Positions 46,449 to 55,523 are shown, counted from the first letter of the stretch. The stretch: DNA of 64,000 bases from Sphingomonas prati (GCF_014643515.1 NZ_BMJP01000001.1:930001-994000), one strand, 5' to 3'. Translations and numbers: made by a program. Notes: a model not told the origin generated them from the letters alone.

Positions 46449-47507
46449 ATGCATTTTCTCGATCAGGCCAAGATTTACGTTCGTTCCGGTTCCGGTGGCC
46501 CCGGCGCGGTGTCGTTCCGACGTGAAAAGTTCATCGAATATGGCGGCCCCGACGGCGGCCATGGCGGCAAGGGCGGCGACATCGTGTTCGAGGCGGTCGC
46601 CGGGCTCAACACGCTCATCGACTTCCGCTACACGCAGCATTTCCGCGCCCCCCGCGGCAAGGGCGGCTCCGGCTCCAACCGCACCGGCGCGGGCGGCAAC
46701 GACCTCGTCGTGCGCGTCCCCGTCGGTACGCAGGTCCTGTCGGACGACAAGGAAACCGTGCTGCTCGACTTCACCGAGGCGGGCCAGCGCGAGATCTTCC
46801 TCAAGGGCGGCGACGGCGGCCGCGGCAACGCCAGCTACAAAACCTCCACCAACCGCGCGCCGCGCCAGCACGGCAGCGGCTGGCCCGAGGAGGAAGCGTG
46901 GGTCTGGCTGCGGCTGAAACTTCTGGCCGATGCCGGGCTCGTCGGCCTGCCCAACGCCGGCAAGTCGACCTTCATCAACGCCGTGTCGAACGCGAACGCC
47001 AAGGTCGGGGCCTACCCCTTCACCACCGTCCGTCCGCAGCTGGGCGTCGCGACGCATCACCAGCGCGAATTCGTCGTCGCCGACATCCCCGGCCTGATCC
47101 AGGGCGCGGCGGACGGAGCGGGCATCGGCGACCGCTTCCTCGGTCATATCGAACGGTGCCGCGTCCTGCTCCACCTGGTCGACGCGACCGGCGACGATCC
47201 GATCGAGGCCTGGCACGTCGTCAACGACGAACTGGTCGCCTATGGCAGCGGGCTCGAGGACAAGCCGCAGATCCTGGCGCTGAACAAGGTCGACGCGGTC
47301 CCGGAAAAGGACGTGGCAAAACTCGCCAAGAAACTCGCCAAGGCCAGCGGTGCCGAGGTCATGCTGCTCTCCGGTGCGGCCGGCACTGGGCTCGAACCGG
47401 TGCTCGACCAGATCGTCGCCGCGCTCGGCCCGGCGCCGGACAAGGGCAACGCCTCGACCGACACGACCGAAGGCGACGTCGAAACCACCGCCTGGTCGCC
47501 GATCTGA
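46449..47507 (+). CDS. obgE: Obg/CgtA GTPase
   Basis: A 352-residue ribosome-assembly and stress GTPase. The glycine-rich Obg fold (SGGPGAVSFRREKFIEYGGP, KGGSGSNRTGAGG) precedes the G domain with GLPNAGKST (G1), TTVRP (G2), DIPGLIQGAADGAG (G3) and LNKVD (G4). The C-terminal extension is short. It heads a tight run with proB and the sphingolipid genes, a common obg-proB neighbourhood. Confidence 0.97.
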   Translation: MHFLDQAKIYVRSGSGGPGAVSFRREKFIEYGGPDGGHGGKGGDIVFEAVAGLNTLIDFRYTQHFRAPRGKGGSGSNRTGAGGNDLVVRVPVGTQVLSDDKETVLLDFTEAGQREIFLKGGDGGRGNASYKTSTNRAPRQHGSGWPEEEAWVWLRLKLLADAGLVGLPNAGKSTFINAVSNANAKVGAYPFTTVRPQLGVATHHQREFVVADIPGLIQGAADGAGIGDRFLGHIERCRVLLHLVDATGDDPIEAWHVVNDELVAYGSGLEDKPQILALNKVDAVPEKDVAKLAKKLAKASGAEVMLLSGAAGTGLEPVLDQIVAALGPAPDKGNASTDTTEGDVETTAWSPI

Positions 47508-47520
47508 TCGTCTCCGGCCG

Positions 47521-48639
47521 GTGCCGCAACGCTTCTCCCCCGGCCGCTGCGCGCGGCTGATCGTCAAGATCGGCTCGGCACTGCTGGTGGATGCCGACGG
47601 GTCGATCCGGCGGGACTGGCTGGCGACGGTGGCGGCCGATATCGCCGCGGCCCATGCGGCGGGGCAACAGGTCGTGATCGTGTCGTCCGGCGCCATCGCG
47701 CTCGGGGCGCGCCGGCTCGGACTGTCCAAAGGCGGCCGCGCCTCGCTCGAGGACGCACAGGCCGCCGCCGCGGTCGGCCAGATCGCGCTGTCGCAGGCCT
47801 GGGCCGAACTGCTCGGCAGCTGCGGGCTGACCGCCGCGCAGATCCTGCTGACGCTCGACGATCTCGAGGACCGCCGGCGCTACCTCAACGCGGCGTCGAC
47901 GCTCGATCGGCTGCTCACGCTCGGCGCGGTCCCGGTCATCAACGAAAACGACTCGGTCGCCACCGCGGAGATCCGGTTCGGCGACAACGACCGCCTCGCC
48001 GCCCGCGTGGCACAGGCCGCCCGCGCGCAGGGCGTGCTGCTGCTGTCCGACGTCGACGGCCTCTACACCGCCAACCCGCACCGCGACGCGGCCGCCACCC
48101 GCATCGACGAAGTCACCCACATCGACGCACGCATCCGCGCGATGGCGGACGGCGGTTCGGCCTCGGGTATGGGCTCCGGCGGCATGGCCTCGAAGGTCGA
48201 GGCCGCGCGGATCGCCCAGGCCGCCGGCGCGCACCTCGCCATCGCCAGCGGTCAACGCCCCCACCCGCTCGCCGCCTTCCTCGCCGGCGGCACCGGCACG
48301 GTGTTCGTCGCCGATCCGGTCCGCGGCGCACGCAAATCCTGGCTCGCCGGCCGCCTCACCGCGCGCGGCACCATCCATGTCGATGCCGGCGCAGCCGATG
48401 CGCTCGCCCGCGGGGCCAGCCTGCTCGCGGCCGGCGCGGTCACGATCGACGGCCGCTTCACGCGCGGCGACGTGGTGGAGATCGCCGGCCCCGACGGCCG
48501 CTTCGCCCGCGGCCTGGCGGAATATGACGCCGCCGACGCGGTCCGCATCGCCGGTCGCCGCTCCGCAGAACAGGCCGACATCCTCGGCTACGCGCCCCGT
48601 TCCGCTCTCGTCCACCGCGATCACATGGTGCTGCTATGA
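47521..48639 (+). CDS. proB: Glutamate 5-kinase with PUA domain
   Basis: A 372-residue enzyme catalysing the first step of proline synthesis. The kinase domain has IVKIGSALLV, VIVSSGAIALGARRLG, VINENDSVA, FGDNDRLAA and SGMGSGGMASKVEAA. A C-terminal PUA domain follows (GTIHVDAGAADALARGASLL). The GTG at 47521 is 13 bp after obgE. The stop overlaps the next gene by 4 bp (ATGA), so proB and the sphingolipid reductase-like gene are coupled. Confidence 0.95.
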   Translation: MPQRFSPGRCARLIVKIGSALLVDADGSIRRDWLATVAADIAAAHAAGQQVVIVSSGAIALGARRLGLSKGGRASLEDAQAAAAVGQIALSQAWAELLGSCGLTAAQILLTLDDLEDRRRYLNAASTLDRLLTLGAVPVINENDSVATAEIRFGDNDRLAARVAQAARAQGVLLLSDVDGLYTANPHRDAAATRIDEVTHIDARIRAMADGGSASGMGSGGMASKVEAARIAQAAGAHLAIASGQRPHPLAAFLAGGTGTVFVADPVRGARKSWLAGRLTARGTIHVDAGAADALARGASLLAAGAVTIDGRFTRGDVVEIAGPDGRFARGLAEYDAADAVRIAGRRSAEQADILGYAPRSALVHRDHMVLL

Positions 48640-49532
48640 CCGTCATTGCCATCACCGGCGCGACCGGCTTCGTCGGCGGCCATTTGCTGACCCAGGCCGC
48701 CGCCGCCGGCCACCCCGTCCGCGCACTCACCCGCCGTCCGCAGCCCGATCGCACCGGCGTGACCTGGATCGCCGGCGCGCTCGACGACCCGGCCTCGCTC
48801 GCTGCGCTGGTCGAGGGGGCCGACGCCGTCATCCACGTCGCAGGCGCGGTCAACGCGCCCGACCGCACCGGTTTCGCCCGCGCCAACATCGACGGCACCG
48901 CCGCCGTGCTCGCCGCAGGCACCGACGCCGGCATCACACGTTTTGTCCACGTCTCATCGCTCTCCGCCCGCGAACCGCAACTCAGCGACTATGGCTGGTC
49001 GAAGCTGCAGGGCGAGAATGTCGTCGCCGCCTCCGCCCTCGACTGGTCGATCGTCCGCCCGCCCGCCATCTACGGCCCCGGCGATCACGAGATGCTGGAG
49101 ATTTTCCGCATGGCGGCGCGCGGTCTGGTCCTGCTCCCGCCGAGCGGCCGCTTCTCGATCATCGCCGCGGAGGATCTGGCCCGCCTGCTGCTGCTCCAGC
49201 TCACCCACTACGACCGCCAGATCCTGGAGGCGGACGACGGCACGCCCGGCGGCTGGGACTATCACGTCTTCGCCCGCCTGCTCGGCACGATGTTCGACCG
49301 CCGCGCCCGCACGCTGTCGATGCCCGGCCCGCTGCTCGCGCTCGGTGCGCGAATCGACGGGCTGATCCGCGGCAAGGGCGCCAAGCTGACGCCCGACCGC
49401 GTCGGCTATCTCCGCCACCCCGACTGGGTCGTGCACGGCACGATGCCCGACGGCCCGTGGCGGCCACAGGTCGCGACCCCCGCCGGCCTGCGCGCGACCG
49501 CCGCATGGTACCGCGCACATGGCTGGCTTTGA
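48636..49532 (+). CDS. CerR-like extended short-chain dehydrogenase
   Basis: A 298-residue NAD(P)-dependent epimerase/dehydratase-type protein of the complex I NDUFA9-like group. It has a Rossmann motif (ITGATGFVGGHLL), VIHVAGAVNA, HVSSLSARE and the YxxxK-type YGWSK. It directly precedes the acp and spt genes. In Caulobacter a reductase of this kind (CerR) acts in the same cluster to reduce the keto group of the new sphingoid base or ceramide. Assignment rests on family and position. Confidence 0.75.
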   Translation: MTVIAITGATGFVGGHLLTQAAAAGHPVRALTRRPQPDRTGVTWIAGALDDPASLAALVEGADAVIHVAGAVNAPDRTGFARANIDGTAAVLAAGTDAGITRFVHVSSLSAREPQLSDYGWSKLQGENVVAASALDWSIVRPPAIYGPGDHEMLEIFRMAARGLVLLPPSGRFSIIAAEDLARLLLLQLTHYDRQILEADDGTPGGWDYHVFARLLGTMFDRRARTLSMPGPLLALGARIDGLIRGKGAKLTPDRVGYLRHPDWVVHGTMPDGPWRPQVATPAGLRATAAWYRAHGWL

Positions 49533-49590
49533 TCCGCCTTTTCGCCGCAATCGCTTGGCACACACCGACTCGACCATTTAAGGGACGTCC

Positions 49591-49839
49591 ATGACATCGC
49601 GCCAAGAGACCTTTGCCAAGGTCGCCGACCAGATCGAACCGTTCAACAAGAAGCAGGTCCCGCTGACCGACGCGACCAGCTTCGCCGGCGACCTGGAATG
49701 GGACAGCCTGACCGTCATGGATTTCGTGGCCGCCGTTGAAGACGAATTCGACATCCTGATCACCATGAACATGCAGGCCGAGATCGAGACGATCGGCCAG
49801 CTGGTCGACACCATCGAAAAGCTGAGCAAGCCCGCATGA
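49591..49839 (+). CDS. Dedicated acyl carrier protein for sphingolipid synthesis
   Basis: An 82-residue ACP. The phosphopantetheine Ser is residue 39 in LEWDSLTVMDF, with acidic helix II around it. It differs from the housekeeping AcpP, which has DSLDxVE at this site. Its stop overlaps the spt start by 4 bp. By analogy with Caulobacter and other bacteria, it supplies the acyl thioester condensed by serine palmitoyltransferase. Confidence 0.88.
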   Translation: MTSRQETFAKVADQIEPFNKKQVPLTDATSFAGDLEWDSLTVMDFVAAVEDEFDILITMNMQAEIETIGQLVDTIEKLSKPA

Positions 49840-51107
49840 CCGACGCCAGCCAGACTCCCGACTCGGTCGCCCTGACCGACGTCCTGCCCAACCCGACGCC
49901 GCGCGACCTGCTGTCGAAATTCGACGGGCTGATCGCCGAGCGCCAGGCGCTGCTCGACACCGGCGTGCGCGATCCGTTCGCGATCGTGATGGAAGAGGTG
50001 CTGTCCCCCACCCTCGCCATCATCAAGGGCCGCAAGACGATCCTGCTCGGCACCTACAACTATATGGGCATGACGTTCGACCCGGACGTCGTCGCCGCCG
50101 GCAAGTACGCGCTCGACAAGTTCGGCGCGGGCACCACCGGCAGCCGCGTGCTGAACGGCACCTACCAAGGCCACCGCGAGTGCGAGGACGCGCTCCGCGA
50201 ATTCTACGACATGGAAAGCGCGATCGTCTTCTCGACCGGCTACCAGGCCAATCTCGGCGTCATCTCCACGCTCTGCGCCAAGGGCGACTACATCATCCTC
50301 GACGCCGACAGCCACGCGTCGATCTACGACGGCTGCTGGCTGGGCAATGCCGAAGTCGTGCGGTTCCGCCACAATTCGGTCGAGGATCTCGACAAGCGGC
50401 TCGGCCGCCTGCCGGTCGAGGCGGGCAAGCTCGTCGTGCTCGAGGGCGTCTATTCGATGCTTGGCGACATCGCGCCGCTGAAGGAAATGGTCGCCGTCGC
50501 CAAGAAGCATGGCGCGATGATCCTGTGCGACGAAGCGCACGGCATGGGCTTTTTCGGCGAACATGGCCGCGGCGTGTTCGAGGAAGCCGGCGTCGCCGAC
50601 GACATCGATTTCGTAGTCGGCACCTTCTCCAAGTCGGTCGGCACGGTCGGCGGCTTCTGCGTCTCGAACCATCCAAAATTCGAAGTCATGCGGCTCGTCA
50701 CGCGCCCTTACGTCTTCACGGCATCGCTCCCGCCGTCGGTGGTCGCCACCGCCGCCGCCTCGATCCGCAAGCTGATGCACGCGGGCGACAAGCGCGAACA
50801 TCTCTGGAAGAATTCGCGCCGCCTGCATCAGGGCCTGCGCGATCTCGGCTACACGCTCGGCACGCCGACCGCCCAGTCGGCGATCATCGCGGTGATGATG
50901 CCCGACCAGGCGATCACCGTGGCGACGTGGCAGGCACTGCTCGAACGCGGGCTCTACGTGAACATGGCGCGTCCCCCCGCGACGCCGGCCGGCACCTTCC
51001 TGCTGCGCTGCTCGCTCTGCGCGGAACATACCGACGAACAGGTGACCGAGATCCTGGCGACGTTCGCGGCGGCCGGTCGTGCGACCGGAGTCATCCCGCA
51101 GGCCTGA
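49836..51107 (+). CDS. spt: Serine palmitoyltransferase
   Basis: A 423-residue PLP enzyme of the alpha-oxoamine synthase family. It condenses serine with a fatty acyl group to start the sphingoid base. Landmarks are LLGTYNYMGMTFDPDV, GAGTTGSRVLNGTYQGHREC, DADSHASIYDG, CDEAHGMGFFGEHGRG and the PLP-lysine motif VVGTFSKSVGTVGGF near residue 266. This soluble, single-chain form is characteristic of sphingomonads and is the strongest taxonomic marker here. It is coupled to the dedicated acp. Confidence 0.96.
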   Translation: MTDASQTPDSVALTDVLPNPTPRDLLSKFDGLIAERQALLDTGVRDPFAIVMEEVLSPTLAIIKGRKTILLGTYNYMGMTFDPDVVAAGKYALDKFGAGTTGSRVLNGTYQGHRECEDALREFYDMESAIVFSTGYQANLGVISTLCAKGDYIILDADSHASIYDGCWLGNAEVVRFRHNSVEDLDKRLGRLPVEAGKLVVLEGVYSMLGDIAPLKEMVAVAKKHGAMILCDEAHGMGFFGEHGRGVFEEAGVADDIDFVVGTFSKSVGTVGGFCVSNHPKFEVMRLVTRPYVFTASLPPSVVATAAASIRKLMHAGDKREHLWKNSRRLHQGLRDLGYTLGTPTAQSAIIAVMMPDQAITVATWQALLERGLYVNMARPPATPAGTFLLRCSLCAEHTDEQVTEILATFAAAGRATGVIPQA

Positions 51108-51134
51108 CCCGACCCTGCCCGATTGCGCATGTTT

Positions 51135-51162
51135 GCAAGCTCGCCCCCTTGGGCTAGCTTGC
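51135..51162 (+). promoter_or_regulatory. Strong hairpin between spt and the histidine kinase gene
   Basis: A 12-base arm GCAAGCTCGCCC (51135-51146) pairs with GGGCTAGCTTGC (51151-51162) with one mismatch and a CCTT loop. There is no T-run. It starts 28 bp after spt and ends 4 bp before the kinase ATG, so it would cover the ribosome site. It could end spt transcription or block kinase translation. Confidence 0.55.
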
Positions 51163-51166
51163 GGGC

Positions 51167-53134
51167 ATGACCGCCCCGCCCCCCCGGACTTCCGATGCGG
51201 AACCGCCAAACTGGTGGCAGAACATCTGGGTCCGGGCCGGGGCGATGGCGGTCGCGTTGCTGCTCGCGCTGCTCGTCACGCTGGTCGGCATCGCGAACGC
51301 GCGGCGGGATACGGCGCTGTCACAACAACGGCACAGTTACGAGGTCCTGCTCGCCATCCGTGATTTCGACGTGGCCATGGCGCGGGCGGAGGCGGCGCTC
51401 GGCCGCTTCGCCATCTCCGGCGCCCCAACCGCGGGTCGGGCCTACTTCGATCACTGGGCGCTGGCGGGCGCGCGGCTCGACACGCTGACGGGGCTGACCG
51501 CACCCGATCCGGTCCAGCGCCCGGTCATCGCTGCGCTCCGCGTCCTCTATGAACGCCGCCGCGCCGAACTCGACGCCCCAGCCCGCAGCGCCGGCACGCG
51601 CCAGGGCTGGGCCGCGCTCACCGCCTTCGACCGCGCCGGCCGATCGCCGAGCATTGATCAGTTGTCCACGCTGGTCGACCGCGTCTCGCGCCACGAACGC
51701 GCCACGCTGACCGGCCTGTCCGCACAGGCCGAACGATCAGGTGCGCAGTCCGACATCCTGGCGACCCTGCTCTCGCTGCTCGGCGTCGTGCTCAGCATCG
51801 TCGGCGTCGTGCTCGGCACGCTCGCGGTCCGTGCCGTCCACGCGCGGCGCGAGGCGGGCCGCCGCGCAGACGTCGCCGCCGATCGCGCCGGCGCGCTGGA
51901 ACTCGCTGTCGAGGCACGGACCCGCGAACTGCGCGATGCCAACGTCCGGCTGCAGGTCGAGGCGACGACCCGCGCCGCGGCCGAGGCACAACTCCATCAA
52001 GCGCAGAAAATGGAAGCGGTCGGCCAGCTGACCGGCGGAATCGCGCATGATTTCAATAACATGCTGGCGGTCGTGCTCGGCGGGCTGGAACTGGCGCAGC
52101 GCCGGCTGACGAACAGTCCGAAGGACGTCGCCCGCCACCTCGATCAGGCGCTCGACGGGGCGACCCGCGCAGCCGCGCTCACCCGCCGCCTGCTCGCCTT
52201 CGCGCGCGCCGAACCGTTGCGGCCGGAACATGTCGATGCCGCGCGGCTAATTCGCGGCATGCGCGACCTGCTCGACCGTGCGCTTGGCGAACGGATCGTC
52301 GTCGCATTGACGATCGCAGACGATTGCTGGGCGACTTGGTGCGATCCACATCAGCTTGAGAACGCAATCCTGAACCTCGCGGTCAACGCTCGCGATGCAC
52401 TCGACGGCGAAGGCCGCGTGGACATCATCACGACGAACTGCACGGTCGCGGCGGACGAGGTCGGCAAGCTTGCGCCCGGCGACTATCTCCGGATCGAGGT
52501 CCGCGACACCGGCTGCGGCATGGACCCCGCCGTCATCGCGCGCGCGTTCGAACCGTTCTTCACGACGAAGCCGATCGGGAAGGGTACCGGTCTCGGGCTC
52601 AGCCAGATATTCGGCTTCGCACGCCAGTCCGGCGGCGACATCCTGATCAGCTCGCAGCCTGGTGCCGGCACCGGCGTCTCGCTCTACCTCCCCCGCCACA
52701 TCGCCGAGGTCGCCGGACCGACTATCTCCGCCCCCTCCCCCGCCACTCGGAACGGCCACGGTGAAACCGTGATGGTGGTGGAGGACGATCCCCGCGTCCG
52801 CACCTCGACAGTCGAGGCGTTGGCGGAGCTCGGCTACCGCCCGATCGCCTGCGCTTGCGGGGAGGATGCGCTCGCCGCTCTCCGCACAGAACGCGACGTA
52901 CGGCTCGTCATCTCGGACGTCGTCATGCCGGGCATGACCGGGCCTGACCTCGTCGCGGCAATCCGCGCCGACCATCCGCACGTGGCGACGATCTTCGTCA
53001 CTGGCTATGTCGGCGATGCCGATACCGGCGACCGGCTCCGCGGGCAGGACGTGCTGCGCAAGCCGTTCACCATCGCCGGCCTCGCCCGCGCGGTCCGCAC
53101 CAGCCTGACCCCGGTGGAGCCGGCAGTCCCCTGA
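51167..53134 (+). CDS. Hybrid sensor histidine kinase with C-terminal receiver
   Basis: A 655-residue membrane kinase. It has helices at about 25-45 and 200-222 flanking a CHASE3-like sensor region, a coiled coil, a HisKA box (MEAVGQLTGGIAHDFNNML), HATPase motifs (NAILNLAVNARDAL, DTGCGMD, KGTGLGLSQI) and a C-terminal receiver domain (VMVVEDDPRVRTS, the Asp in LVISDVVMPGMTG, the Lys in LRKPF). No cognate output regulator lies next to it. Its place inside the sphingolipid block may be coincidental or may mark an envelope sensor. Confidence 0.92.
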   Translation: MTAPPPRTSDAEPPNWWQNIWVRAGAMAVALLLALLVTLVGIANARRDTALSQQRHSYEVLLAIRDFDVAMARAEAALGRFAISGAPTAGRAYFDHWALAGARLDTLTGLTAPDPVQRPVIAALRVLYERRRAELDAPARSAGTRQGWAALTAFDRAGRSPSIDQLSTLVDRVSRHERATLTGLSAQAERSGAQSDILATLLSLLGVVLSIVGVVLGTLAVRAVHARREAGRRADVAADRAGALELAVEARTRELRDANVRLQVEATTRAAAEAQLHQAQKMEAVGQLTGGIAHDFNNMLAVVLGGLELAQRRLTNSPKDVARHLDQALDGATRAAALTRRLLAFARAEPLRPEHVDAARLIRGMRDLLDRALGERIVVALTIADDCWATWCDPHQLENAILNLAVNARDALDGEGRVDIITTNCTVAADEVGKLAPGDYLRIEVRDTGCGMDPAVIARAFEPFFTTKPIGKGTGLGLSQIFGFARQSGGDILISSQPGAGTGVSLYLPRHIAEVAGPTISAPSPATRNGHGETVMVVEDDPRVRTSTVEALAELGYRPIACACGEDALAALRTERDVRLVISDVVMPGMTGPDLVAAIRADHPHVATIFVTGYVGDADTGDRLRGQDVLRKPFTIAGLARAVRTSLTPVEPAVP

Positions 53135-53136
53135 CG

Positions 53137-54009
53137 CTACCGCACCGCGCCGCCGCGTAGCAGCCGCGGCAGCAGCACCAGCGCACCCAGCAACGGATGC
53201 CGTCGCTGCCACGGCCGGATCGCGATCTTGGTGCCGGCGTGGCGATTGATCTTCCACGCCAGATAATCGATCCCGCCGGCAAAGGTCGCACTCGCTTTCA
53301 TCAGGCGCAGCACAGTCAGCGACTTGCCGTTGCGCCGCAACCGGCGCCAGCGCGCCTCATTCCCGGCCCCGACCAACCCCGGCAGGATCGCCGCCCCGAA
53401 CCGCCGGTACCGCTCCGGATCGGCATCGACGATCGACCCCGACCGGTCGTCCCGCTCGGCGCGCAACTCGGCGCGATAGGTCTGCGAAAACGCCGCGCGC
53501 CACACCGCCAGCGGATCGCCCCGCTCGGCGGGCGCAACCATCGGCAACGCCAGCGCCATCGCGGTCGGCCCCGCCCGCGCGACCGACCCAACCACGCGCT
53601 CGGCGGCCGCGTCGTCACTCCGCCACACCAGCCGCGACGGCTGGGCGAACCGAGCCCAGACCGACACGGTCGCCGCCTCCGGCCCGCACAGCGCTTGCAG
53701 GTCCGCTTCGGACAGCACCGCATATTTCGATGCCAAGCCATGGTGCGCAAACGGAAACACGTTCGGCGGCAACAACCGGTTCGCCACCCGCATCCAGCGC
53801 GCGGGATAGGCCGCGCGATACTCCGACACGATCAGGTAGAAATCGAGCATCTGCCCGTCCAGCTCGGTCGTCCGAAGGCACGATCCGTAGAACAGCACCG
53901 CCCGCGCCGCATCCCCATGCCGCGCCGCGATCGCCGCCGCCATCGCGGTCACCCGCGGATCGACCGGCAGCGCCAGCTCGTCACGCACCAGCGCGCGCAC
54001 CGCCGTCAC
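53137..54009 (-). CDS. TAM41-like nucleotidyltransferase in the sphingolipid cluster
   Basis: A 290-residue protein with nucleotidyltransferase motifs LFYGSCLRTTELDGQMLDF, then PPNVFPFAHHGLASKYAVLS and a C-terminal LRLMKASATFAGGIDY followed by LAWKINRH. By eye these follow TAM41, the mitochondrial CTP:phosphatidate cytidylyltransferase. It is the last gene of a leftward operon after a lipid kinase gene, with the kinase stop at 54023. A TTG start at 54033 is possible instead of GTG 54009. I infer transfer of CMP to a lipid phosphate, perhaps ceramide phosphate, in the inner membrane. The substrate is not proven. Confidence 0.7.
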   Translation of the reverse strand: MTAVRALVRDELALPVDPRVTAMAAAIAARHGDAARAVLFYGSCLRTTELDGQMLDFYLIVSEYRAAYPARWMRVANRLLPPNVFPFAHHGLASKYAVLSEADLQALCGPEAATVSVWARFAQPSRLVWRSDDAAAERVVGSVARAGPTAMALALPMVAPAERGDPLAVWRAAFSQTYRAELRAERDDRSGSIVDADPERYRRFGAAILPGLVGAGNEARWRRLRRNGKSLTVLRLMKASATFAGGIDYLAWKINRHAGTKIAIRPWQRRHPLLGALVLLPRLLRGGAVR

Positions 54010-54022
54010 ACCCGCTGCCTGT

Positions 54023-55003
54023 TCAGGCGGCAAGGCGCAGGAACGGAACGGGCGAGGTGTGTTTCAGCACGATCGGGAACCCCTCGACATTCTGGAACAA
54101 CTCGCCGTCCAGGATAACGCTCGACCGCACGCCCTCGATCCGGATCTCGTCGCCGCGCTCGACATGCACGCCGTTCATCGCCTGCTTGCCCAGCCGCCCG
54201 CTGATCCCGGCGAAGATCGCTCGCACCAGCGTCCACGGCCGATGATCGACCATCATAAGCTTCAGCGCTCCCTCGTCTCCGCCCGCCATCGTCGACGCGG
54301 ACGTCCCGATCAGCATCTTCTGCAAAGTGGTCACGATCATGATTGAGAACCGCCCCTGCAACTGCCCCTGCCGCATCAGCGACACCTTCACATGCCCCGG
54401 CCGCGGCGGCAGGAACGCCGCGCGGATGCCAAAGATGAGTGACAGCACGACGGCAAACGCGGTCAGCACATGGCTGAACCCGTTGGGCAGCCCCAGCGGA
54501 TATACCTTGTTGCGGCAGAACAGGATCGAGTCGGCCAGCCCGGCACCGCCCAGGAACATGCCCATCACGGGCCGCACGCTGGCATCGTCGCCGCTGGTCA
54601 GCGCGATCAGCTCGCGCCGCACGACATAGGCGTCGACCCCGTTCCGCGCGATCTCCATCACCCGCTCCAGCGCCGCGACCGGGTCACCGACGGCGCCTAG
54701 GTCGAGCGCGATGAGGTTCGTCTTGCCGTTGGGCAGCACCGCGACCGGCGGCGGCGTCTCGCCGAACCACTGGCCATGATGGATCTCGGTCAGCACCGTC
54801 TGCACGGTGCCGTCGCCGCCGTTGATGACCAGCACGACCGGCTCGACCCGCGCGATCGTGCGCAGCGCCTCGCCGATCTGCGCGACCTCCTCCACCTCGT
54901 AGTGAAAGATATCGTCGTGCTCGGCGCAGAAAGCGCGGATCCGCGGCAGAAGCGACCGGTTGCCCGTCGATTTCGGATTGGACAGGAGTGCGACACGAAC
55001 CAT
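54023..55003 (-). CDS. Diacylglycerol/ceramide-kinase-like lipid kinase
   Basis: A 326-residue lipid kinase of the DAGK/sphingosine-kinase superfamily. The catalytic domain has LLSNPKSTGNRSL, the ATP-binding VLVINGGDGTVQTVLTEI and VLPNGKTNLIALDLG. The C-terminal half ends EIRIEGVRSSVILDGELF, typical of the family's beta domain. In Caulobacter a kinase of this family phosphorylates ceramide on the way to anionic sphingolipids. Its position here, 1 bp after the DUF2141 gene and before the TAM41-like gene, supports the same role. Confidence 0.85.
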   Translation of the reverse strand: MVRVALLSNPKSTGNRSLLPRIRAFCAEHDDIFHYEVEEVAQIGEALRTIARVEPVVLVINGGDGTVQTVLTEIHHGQWFGETPPPVAVLPNGKTNLIALDLGAVGDPVAALERVMEIARNGVDAYVVRRELIALTSGDDASVRPVMGMFLGGAGLADSILFCRNKVYPLGLPNGFSHVLTAFAVVLSLIFGIRAAFLPPRPGHVKVSLMRQGQLQGRFSIMIVTTLQKMLIGTSASTMAGGDEGALKLMMVDHRPWTLVRAIFAGISGRLGKQAMNGVHVERGDEIRIEGVRSSVILDGELFQNVEGFPIVLKHTSPVPFLRLAA

Positions 55004-55004
55004 C

Positions 55005-55523
55005 TTAACGCCCCGAGATCGGGCGGAATGACATGCCCTGCATATAGTTCAGGATGACCGGCACCGTCGTCACGCCGCGCCCGACCGAGATCACCACCCG
55101 TTCGGCGGGCGGCTTCCGCTTGAACACCAAGTCGCCGACCGACACGTGCGGATTGCCCGACATGCCGCCGCCATCGGCGCGGCCGGTCTTGCGGTCACCG
55201 TCCATGTCGTGCCGGACCGAGACGGCGTATTCCCCGGTCCGACCAACCGGCACGCAGACCCGCGCGGGTCCGCTGGCCGGCACGGGCACGTCGATGCGAT
55301 CGATATATGCGCCCTTTTCGAAGAAGCTCTGGCGATCGCCGCCATAGCTCTGGATCCGCAACATGCCATGGCGGTCCTTGAACCCGGTCACCTGCACCAG
55401 CATCGCCGGCACGGCCGACGCACCGCACCCGCCGACATGCGACGCCAGCGGCGCAGCGGCCGCCGGCGCGCCAGACAACAGCGCCGCTGCGACCAACCCG
55501 ACCAGACCCGACAGTTTCGACAT
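55005..55523 (-). CDS. DUF2141-family secreted protein
   Basis: A 172-residue protein with a signal peptide (GLVGLVAAALLSGAPAAAAP) and the DUF2141 signature YAVSVRHDMDGDRKTGR, then GGMSGNPHVSVGDLVFKRKP. The function of the family is not established. It is the first gene of the leftward lipid-kinase operon, divergent from lptF, so a periplasmic role in sphingolipid handling is possible. Confidence 0.88.
   Translation of the reverse strand: MSKLSGLVGLVAAALLSGAPAAAAPLASHVGGCGASAVPAMLVQVTGFKDRHGMLRIQSYGGDRQSFFEKGAYIDRIDVPVPASGPARVCVPVGRTGEYAVSVRHDMDGDRKTGRADGGGMSGNPHVSVGDLVFKRKPPAERVVISVGRGVTTVPVILNYMQGMSFRPISGR

Noticed and set aside
53137-54033. Ceramide synthase as the role of this gene
   Set aside because: The GS...MLDF nucleotidyltransferase signature and TAM41-like C-terminus fit better. 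The GNAT-type gene at 58821 is the better ceramide synthase candidate.
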